DNA of 45,165 nt from Legionella septentrionalis. GTDB lineage: Bacteria; Pseudomonadota; Gammaproteobacteria; Legionellales; Legionellaceae. The stretch is from contig NZ_RZGS01000020.1 in the NCBI RefSeq assembly GCF_003989745.1, forward strand, positions 1 to 45,165, read 5' to 3'. The notes below the pieces were generated by a model. That model made no database searches. It had not been told where the DNA came from and saw only the letters and a list, made by a program, of their open reading frames with translations. Each line of letters starts with the position of its first letter. Positions within the stretch are counted from its first letter, which is position 1. Shown one piece after another: positions 1 to 10,069 of this stretch. Both the position numbers and the translations under genes were made by a program.

Positions 1-3000
1 TGACATCGCTAAGCTCCACAAGGGTGGTATCAATCGTATCTTGAACCGTAATCGTTGCGGTGTCGCTGGTATCCAGTTGTTCGTAATTGCCACCGGTTGC
101 ATTGCTGATGCTGATGGTTTGGCTGCCGGCATCGATATAGGCATCATCCGTTGGGGCCGGGAAGGTAACACTGCCACTGGTTTGTCCTACCGCGATGGTG
201 ATGATTTCGCCATTGGATAAGGTAATGACCAGTGGGGTGTTTTGCGGTGCATTCTCAACGTTCGCGGTTAAGGTCACCATACCGCCTTCATCCACGGTGA
301 CATCGCTAAGCTCCACAAGGGTGGTATCAATGGTGTCTTGAACGGTAATCGTCGCCGTGTCACTGGTGTTTAATTGTTCGTAATTTCCACCCACTGCATT
401 GCTGATGCTGATGGTTTGGCTTCCGGCATCAATATAAGCATCATCGGTTGGCGCTGGGAAGGTGACGCTGCCACTGGTTTGTCCTACCGCGATGGTGATG
501 ATTTCGCCATTGGATAAGGTAATGACCAGTGGGGTGTTTTGCGGTGCATTCTCAACGTTCGCGGTTAAGGTGATGTTACCGCCTTCATCGACGGTGACAT
601 CGCTAAGCTCCACAAGGGTGGTATCAATGGTGTCTTGAACGGTAATCGTTGCGGTGTCGCTGGTATCCAGTTGTTCGTAATTGCCACCCACTGCACTGCT
701 GATGCTAATGGTTTGGCTATCGGCATCAATATAAGCATCATCCGTTGGGGCAGGGAAGGTGACGCTGCCACTGGTTTGTCCAGCGAGGATCGTAATGATT
801 TCTCCATTGGACAACGTCAACGTTAAATCGGTTTGCGGTGCGTTGTTGACATTGGCGGTCAAAGTGATGGTGCCGCCTTCATTGACGGTGACATCGCCCA
901 GGGTAACGGTGGTGGTATCAATGATATCTTGAACGGTAATCGTTGCGGTGTCGCTGGTATCCAATTGTTCGTAATTGCCACCAATTGCATTGCTGATGCT
1001 GATGGTTTGTGTACCGGCATCGATGTAGGCATCATCGGTTGGGGCTGGGAAGGTGACGCTGCCGCTCGTTTGTCCAGCAAGAATGGTGATCACTTCCCCA
1101 TTGGACAGCGTTAAGGTTAAGTCTGTTTCCGGTGCATTGTTAACGTTGGCGGTTAAAGTGATGCTGCCGCCTTCATTGACGGTGACATCGCCTAAGGTGA
1201 CGGTGGTGGTATCAATGGTATCCTGAATGGTAATCGTTGCGGTGTCGCTGGTGTTCAATTGTTCGTAATTGCCACCGGTTGCATTGCTGATGCTGATGGT
1301 TTGGCTATCGGCATCAATATAAGCATCATCGGTTGGGGCTGGGAAGGTAACGCTGCCGCTCGTTTGTCCAGCAAGAATGGTGATCACCTGTCCGTTAGAC
1401 AGCGTTAACGTTAAATCGGTTTGCGGTGCGTTGTTGACATTAGCCGTCAAAGTCACCATACCACCTTCGTTAACGGTAACATCGCCCAGGGTAACGGTGG
1501 TGGTGTTGATGGTATCCTGAACCGTGATGGTTGCGGTGTCGCTAATATCCAATTGTTCGTAATTGCCACCGGCTGCATTGCTGATGCTGATGGTTTGGCT
1601 ATCGGCATCGACGTAGGCATCATCGGTTGGCGCTGGGAAGGTGACGCTGCCACTCGTTTGTCCAGCGAGAATGGTGATCACCTGTCCGTTAGATAGCGTT
1701 AAGGTTAAATCGGTTTGCGGTGCATTATTGACATTGGCGGTTAAGGTGATGGTGCCGCCTTCATTGACGGTGACATCACCCAGGGTAACGGTGGTGGTGT
1801 TGATGGTATCTTGAACCGTGATGGTTGCGGTGTCGCTGGTATCCAATTGTTCGTAATTGCCACCGGTTGCATTGCTGATGCTGATGGTTTGCGTACCGGC
1901 ATCGACGTAGGCATCGTCGGTTGGCGCTGGGAAGGTGACGCTGCCGCTGGTTTGTCCAGCGAGGATGGTAATGACTTGGCCATTGGACAGGGTTAAGGTT
2001 AAGTCGGTTTGCGGTGCATTGTTGACATTGGCGGTTAAGGTGATGGTGCCGCCTTCATTGACGGTGACATCGCCCAGGGTGACGGTGGTGGTGTCAATGG
2101 TATCTTGAACGGTAATCGTTGCGGTGTCGCTGGTATTCAATTGTTCGTAATTGCCACCGGCTGCATTGCTGATGCTGATGGTTTGGCTATCGGCATCGAT
2201 ATAAGCATCATCGGTTGGGGCTGGGAAGGTAACGCTGCCACTCGTTTGTCCAGCGAGAATGGTGATCACCTGTCCGTTAGATAGCGTTAAGGTTAAGTCT
2301 GTTTCCGGTGCATTGTTGACATTGGCGGTTAAAGTGATGGTGCCGCCTTCATTGACGGTGACATCGCCTAAGGTAACGGTGGTGGTATCAATGGTATCTT
2401 GAACCGTGATGGTTGCGGTGTCGCTGGTGTTCAAGCTTTCGTAATTGCCACCGGTTGCATTGCTGATGCTGATGGTTTGCGTACCGGCATCGATATAAGC
2501 ATCGTCGGTTGGGGCTGGGAAGGTAACGCTGCCGCTGGTTTGCCCGGCGAGAATCGTAATGACTTCTCCATTGGACAGCGTTAACGTTAAATCGGTTTGC
2601 GGTGCATTGTTGACATTGGCGGTTAAGGTGATGGTGCCGCCTTCATTGACGGTGACATCGCCTAAGGTAACGGTGGTGGTATCAATGGTATCTTGAACGG
2701 TAATCGTTGCGGTGTCGCTGGTATCCAATTGTTCGTAATTGCCACCGGCTGCATTGCTGATGCTGATGGTTTGGCTATCGGCATCAATATAAGCATCATC
2801 GGTTGGCGCTGGGAAGGTGACGCTGCCACTCGTTTGTCCAGCGAAGATGGTAATGACTTCCCCATTGGACAGGGTTAAGGTTAAATCGGTTTGCGGTGCA
2901 TTATTGACATTGGCGGTCAAAGTGATGGTGCCGCCTTCATTGACGGTGACATCGCCTAAGGTAACGGTGGTGGTGTCAATGGTATCTTGAACGGTAATCG

Positions 3001-6000
3001 TTGCGGTGTCACTGGTATCCAGTTGTTCGTAATTGCCACCGGTTGCATTGCTGATGCTGATGGTTTGCGTGCCGGCATCCACATAAGCATCGTCGGTTGG
3101 CGCTGGGAAGGTAACGCTACCGCTCGTTTGTCCAGCAAGAATGGTGATCACTTCCCCATTAGACAGCGTTAACGTTAAATCGGTTTGCGGTGCATTATTG
3201 ACATTGGCGGTCAAAGTAATGGTGCCGCCTTCATTGACGGTGACATCGCCCAGGGTAACGGTGGTGGTATCAATGGTATCTTGCACCGTAATGGTCGCGG
3301 TGTCGCTGGTGTTCAAGCTTTCGTAATTGCCACCGGCTGCACTGCTGATGCTGATGGTTTGGCTATCGGCATTAATATAAGCATCATCCGTTGGCGCAGG
3401 GAAGGTGACGCTGCCACTGGTTTGTCCAGCGAGGATGGTAATGACTTCTCCATTGGACAGCGTTAAGGTTAAATCGGTTTGCGGTGCATTGTTGACGTTG
3501 GCGGTTAAGGTGATGGTGCCGCCTTCATTGACGGTGACATCGCCCAGGATGACGGTCGTGGTATCGACGGTGTCATTAATAGTAATGGTTGCCGTATCGC
3601 TGGTATCTAATTGTTCGTAATTGCCACCGGCTGCATTGCTGATGCTGATGGTTTGGCTATCCGCATCAATATAAGCATCATCGGTTGGCGCTGGGAAGGT
3701 GACGCTGCCACTCGTTTGTCCAGCGAGAATGGTGATCACCTGTCCGTTAGATAGCGTTAAGGTTAAGTCTGTTTCCGGTGCATTGTTGACATTGGCGGTT
3801 AAGGTGATGGTGCCGCCTTCATTGACGGTGACATCGCCTAAGGTAACGGTGGTGGTGTCAATGGTATCTTGAACGGTAATCGTTGCGGTGTCGCTGGTAT
3901 CCAATTGTTCGTAATTGCCACCGGCTGCACTGCTGATGCTGATGGTTTGGCTATCGGCATTAATATAAGCATCATCCGTTGGCGCAGGGAAGGTGACGCT
4001 GCCACTGGTTTGTCCAGCGAGGATGGTAATGACTTCTCCATTGGACAGCGTTAAGGTTAAATCGGTTTGCGGTGCATTGTTGACGTTGGCGGTTAAGGTG
4101 ATGGTGCCGCCTTCATTGACGGTGACATCGCCCAGGATGACGGTCGTGGTATCGACGGTGTCATTAATAGTAATGGTTGCCGTATCGCTGGTATCTAATT
4201 GTTCGTAATTGCCACCGGCTGCATTGCTGATGCTGATGGTTTGGCTATCCGCATCAATATAAGCATCATCGGTTGGCGCTGGGAAGGTGACGCTGCCACT
4301 CGTTTGTCCAGCGAGAATGGTGATCACCTGTCCGTTAGATAGCGTTAAGGTTAAGTCTGTTTCCGGTGCATTGTTGACATTGGCGGTTAAGGTGATGGTG
4401 CCGCCTTCATTGACGGTGACATCGCCTAAGGTAACGGTGGTGGTGTCAATGGTATCTTGAACGGTAATCGTTGCGGTGTCGCTGGTATCCAATTGTTCGT
4501 AATTGCCACCGGCTGCACTGCTGATGCTGATGGTTTGGCTATCGGCATCAATATAAGCATCATCGGTTGGGGCTGGGAAGGTAACGCTGCCGCTCGTTTG
4601 TCCAGCAAGAATGGTAATGACTTCCCCATTGGACAGCGTTAAGGTTAAATCGGTTTGCGGTGCATTGTTGACGTTGGCGGTTAAGGTGATGGTGCCGCCT
4701 TCATTGACGGTGACATCGCCCAGGGTGACGGTGGTGGTGTTGATGGTATCTTGAACCGTGATGGTTGCGGTGTCGCTGGTATCCAATTGTTCGTAATTGC
4801 CACCGGCTGCGCTGCTGATGCTGATGGTTTGGCTATCGGCATCAATATAAGCATCATCGGTTGGGGCTGGGAAGGTAACGCTGCCACTCGTTTGTCCAGC
4901 GAGAATGGTGATCACCTGTCCGTTAGATAGCGTTAAGGTTAAATCGGTTTGCGGTGCATTGTTGACATTGGCGGTTAAAGTGATGGTGCCGCCTTCATTG
5001 ACGGTGACATCGCCCAGGGTGACGGTGGTGGTATCAATGGTATCTTGCACGGTAATGGTCGCGGTGTCGCTGGTGTTCAAGCTTTCGTAATTGCCACCGG
5101 CTGCATTGCTGATGCTGATGGTTTGGCTATCGGCATCAATGTAAGCATCATCCGTTGGAGCCGGGAACGTAACGCTACCGCTGGTTTGTCCAGCGAGGAT
5201 CGTAATGATTTCTCCATTGGACAGCGTCAACGTTAAGTCGGTTTGCGGTGCATTGTTGACGTTGGCGGTTAAGGTCACCATACCGCCTTCATTGACGGTG
5301 ATATCGCCTAAGGTGACGGTGGTGATATCAATGGTATCTTGAACCGTAATCGTTGCTGTATCGCTGGTGTTCAAATTTTCATAATTACCGCCCAATGCAT
5401 CGCTGATGCTGATGGTTTGCGTACCTGCATCGATATAGGCATCATCTGTGGGTGCTGGGAAGGTAACGCTGCCACTGGTTTGTCCTACTGCTATGGTGAT
5501 GATTTCGCCATTGGACAGGGTAATGGTGAGGGGCGTATCTTTCGGTGCGTTCTCAACGTTGGCGGTCAAAGTCACCATGCCGCCTTCATTGACGGTGACA
5601 TCGCCCAGGGTGACGGCGGTGGTGTCGATGGTGTCTTGAATTGTAATGGTTGCCGTATCACTGGTATCCAATTGTTCGTAATTGCCACCGGTTGCACTGC
5701 TGATGCTGATGGTTTGTGTACCTGCATCGATATAGGCATCATCTGTGGGTGCTGGGAAGGTAACGCTGCCACTGGTTTGTCCTACTGCTATGGTGATGAT
5801 TTCGCCATTGGATAAGGTAATGACCAGCGGGGTGTTTTGCGGTGCATTCTCGACATTGGCGGTTAAGGTCACCATACCGCCTTCATTGACGGTGACATCG
5901 CCCAGGGTGACGGCGGTGGTGTCGATGGTGTCTTGAATTGTAATGGTTGCCGTATCACTGGTATCCAGTTGTTCGTAATTGCCACCGGTTGCATTGCTGA

Positions 6001-9000
6001 TGCTGATGGTTTGGCTGCCGGCATCAATATAAGCATCATCGGTTGGGGCAGGGAAGGTGACGCTGCCACTGGTTTGTCCTACCGCGATGGTGATGATTTC
6101 GCCATTGGATAAGGTAATGACCAGCGGGGTGTTTTGCGGTGCATTCTCAACGTTCGCGGTTAAGGTGATGGTGCCGCCTTCATTGACGGTGACATCGCCC
6201 AGAGTGATGGCGGTGGTATCAATGGTGTCTTGAACGGTAATCGTTGCGGTGTCGCTGGTGTTCAAGCTTTCGTAATTGCCGCCGGTTGCACTGCTGATGC
6301 TGATGGTTTGTGTACCTGCATCGATATAGGCATCATCTGTGGGTGCTGGGAAGGTGACGCTGCCGCTCGTTTGCCCCATCGCTATGGTGATGATTTCGCC
6401 ATTGGACAGGGTAATGGTGAGCGGCGTATCTTGCGGTGCGTTCTCAACGTTCGCGGTTAAGGTGATGGTGCCGCCTTCATTGACGGTGACATCGCCCAGA
6501 GTGATGGCGGTGGTATCAATGGTGTCTTGAACGGTAATCGTCGCCGTGTCACTGGTATCCAATTGTTCGTAATTGCCACCGGTTGCACTGCTGATGCTGA
6601 TGGTTTGTGTACCTGCATCGATATAGGCATCATCTGTGGGTGCTGGGAAGGTGACACTGCCACTGGTTTGTCCTACTGCTATGGTGATGATTTCGCCATT
6701 GGATAAGGTAATGACCAGCGGGGTGTTTTGCGGTGCGTTCTCGACATTGGCGGTTAAGGTCACCATACCGCCTTCATTGACGGTGACATCGCCCAGGGTG
6801 ACGGCGGTGGTGTCGATGGTGTCTTGAATTGTAATGGTTGCCGTATCACTGGTATCCAGTTGTTCGTAATTGCCACCGGTTGCACTGCTGATGCTGATGG
6901 TTTGTGTACCTGCATCGATATAGGCATCATCTGTGGGTGCTGGGAAGGTGACACTGCCACTGGTTTGTCCTACTGCTATGGTGATGATTTCGCCATTGGA
7001 TAAGGTAATGACCAGCGGGGTGTTTTGCGGTGCATTCTCGACATTGGCGGTTAAGGTCACCATGCCGCCTTCATTGACGGTGACATCGCCCAGGGTGACG
7101 GCGGTGGTGTCGATGGTGTCTTGAATTGTAATCGTTGCCGTATCACTGGTATCCAGTTGTTCGTAATTGCCACCGGTTGCACTGCTGATGCTGATGGTTT
7201 GTGTACCTGCATCGATATAGGCATCATCGGTTGGCGCTGGGAAGGTGACGCTGCCGCTCGTTTGCCCCACCGCTATGGTGATGATTTCGCCATTGGATAA
7301 GGTAATGACCAGTGGGGTGTTTTGCGGTGCATTCTCGACATTAGCGGTTAAGGTGATGGTGCCGCCTTCATTGACGGTGACATCGCCTAAGGTGACGGTG
7401 GTGGTATCAATGGTATCTTGAACCGTAATCGTTGCTGTATCGCTGGTATCCAATTGTTCGTAATTGCCACCAATTGCATTGCTGATGCTGATGGTTTGGC
7501 TGCCGGCATCGATATAAGCATCATCGGTTGGGGCAGGGAAGGTGACGCTGCCGCTCGTTTGTCCGGCGAGAATGGTAATCACTTGGCCATTAGACAAGGT
7601 TAAGGTTAAGTCTGTTTGCGGTGCATTATTGACATTGGCGGTTAAGGTGATGGTGCCGCCTTCATTGACGGTGACATCACTCAGGGTGACGGTAGTGGTA
7701 TCAATGGTATCCTGAACCGTGATGGTTGCGGTGTCGCTGGTATCCAATTGTTCGTAATTGCCACCAATTGCATTGCTGATGCTGATGGTTTGGCTATCGG
7801 CATCGATGTAGGCATCATCGGTTGGCGCTGGGAAGGTAACGCTGCCACTGGTTTGTCCTACCGCGATGGTGATGATTTCGCCATTGGATAAGGTAATGAC
7901 CAGTGGGGTGTTTTGCGGTGCATTCTCGACATTAGCGGTTAAGGTGATGTTACCGCCTTCATCGACGGTGACATCGCTAAGCTCCACAAGGGTGGTGTCA
8001 ATGGTGTCTTGAACGGTGATGGTCGCCGTGTCACTGATATCCAATTGTTCGTAATTGCCACCGGCTGCGCTGCTGATGCTGATGGTTTGGCTATCGGCAT
8101 CAATATAAGCATCGTCGGTTGGCGCCGGGAAGGTAACGCTGCCACTGGTTTGTCCTACTGCTATGGTGATGATTTCGCCATTGGATAAGGTAATGACCAG
8201 CGGGGTGTTTTGCGGTGCATTCTCGACATTAGCGGTTAAGGTCACCATACCGCCTTCATCCACGGTGACATCGCCTAAGGTGACGGTGGTGGTATCAATC
8301 GTATCTTGAACCGTAATCGTTGCGGTGTCACTGGTATCCAATTGTTCGTAATTGCCACCGGTTGCATTGCTGATGCTGATGGTTTGGCTATCGGCATCGA
8401 TGTAGGCATCATCGGTTGGCGCTGGGAAGGTAACGCTGCCACTGGTTTGTCCAGCGAGGATGGTGATCACCTGTCCGTTAGACAGCGTTAAGGTTAAGTC
8501 GGTTTCCGGTGCATTGTTGACATTGGCAGTTAAGGTGATGGTGCCGCCTTCATTGACGGTGACATCGCTCAGGGTGACGGTGGTGGTGTCAATGGTATCT
8601 TGAACGGTAATCGTTGCGGTGTCGTTGGTATCCAATTGTTCGTAATTGCCACCGGTTGCATTGCTGATGCTGATGGTTTGGCTATCGGCATCGATGTAGG
8701 CATCATCGGTTGGCGCAGGGAAGGTGACGCTGCCGCTCGTTTGTCCAGCGAGGATGGTAATGACTTCTCCATTGGACAGCGTTAAGGTTAAATCGGTTTG
8801 CGGTGCATTATTCACATTGGCGGTTAAGGTCACCATACCGCCTTCATTGACGGTGACATCGCCTAAGGTGACGGTGGTGGTATCAATGGTATCTTGAACC
8901 GTAACCGTTGCGGTGTCGCTGGTATCCAATTGTTCGTAATTGCCACCGGTTGCATTGCTGATGCTGATGGTTTGGCTATCGGCATCGATGTAGGCATCAT

Positions 9001-10069
9001 CCGTTGGGGCAGGGAAGGTGACGCTGCCACTGGTTTGTCCCACCGCGATGGTGATGATTTCGCCATTGGATAAGGTAATGGTGAGCGGCGTATCTTTCGG
9101 TGCATTCTCAACGTTCGCGGTTAAGGTGATGTTACCGCCTTCATTGACGGTGACATCGCCTAAGGTGACGGTGGTGGTATCAATGGTGTCTTGAACCGTA
9201 ATCGTTGCGGTGTCGCTGGTATCCAGTTGTTCGTAATTGCCACCGGTTGCATTGCTGATGCTGATGGTTTGGCTGCCGGCATCGATGTAGGCATCATCCG
9301 TTGGGGCAGGGAAGGTGACGCTGCCACTGGTTTGTCCCACCGCGATGGTGATGATTTCGCCATTGGATAAGGTAATGGTGAGCGGCGTATCTTTCGGTGC
9401 ATTCTCAACGTTCGCGGTTAAGGTGATGTTACCGCCTTCATTGACGGTGACATCGCCTAAGGTGACGGTGGTGGTATCAATGGTGTCTTGAACCGTAATC
9501 GTTGCGGTGTCGCTGGTATCCAGTTGTTCGTAATTGCCACCGGTTGCATTGCTGATGCTGATGGTTTGGCTGCCGGCATCGATGTAGGCATCATCCGTTG
9601 GGGCAGGGAAGGTGACGCTGCCACTGGTTTGTCCTACCGCGATGGTGATGACTTCGCCATTGGATAAGGTAATGGTGAGCGGGGTGTTTTGCGGTGCGTT
9701 CTCAACGTTCGCGGTTAAGGTGATGTTACCGCCTTCATTGACGGTGACATCGCCCAGGGTGACGGTGGTGGTATCAATGGTATCTTGAACGGTAATCGTC
9801 GCCGTGTCACTGGTATCCAGTTGTTCGTAATTTCCACCGGTTGCATTGCTGATGCTGATGGTTTGGCTGCCGGTATCAAGGTAAGCATTATCTGTGGGGG
9901 CTGGGAACGTCACGCTACCGCTGGTTTGTCCAGCGAGAATCGTAATGACTTGCCCGTTGGACAGCATTAACGTTAAATCCGTTTGTGGTGGGTTATCGAC
10001 GCTGGCAGTTAAGGTAACTGTACCACCTTCATTGACAGTGACATTTCCGAGATTGACGGTGGTGGTATC
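1..10069 (-). repeat. Tandem array of 34 complete ~294/297-bp repeats in two length classes
   Basis: Taking the first Asp codon of each DTTTV block as the unit start, starts fall at 10069, 9775, 9478, 9181, 8884, 8590, 8296, 7999, 7702, 7408 and so on down to 328 and 31. Every interval is exactly 294 or 297 bp. Class A (98 codons) has QTDLTLTLSNG and ILAGQTSG; class B (99 codons) has QNTPL-ITLSNG and IAVGQTSG. In protein order (N to C) the blocks are A1, B3, A2, B2, A1, B7, A16, B2, then the edge. Totals are 20 A and 14 B, summing to the observed 10038 bp. No interval breaks the reading frame. Confidence 0.95.

Noticed and set aside
1..10069. CRISPR-like or satellite DNA array
   Set aside because: Units are 294/297 bp, contiguous without spacers, always a multiple of three and translate into a conserved Ig-like domain.
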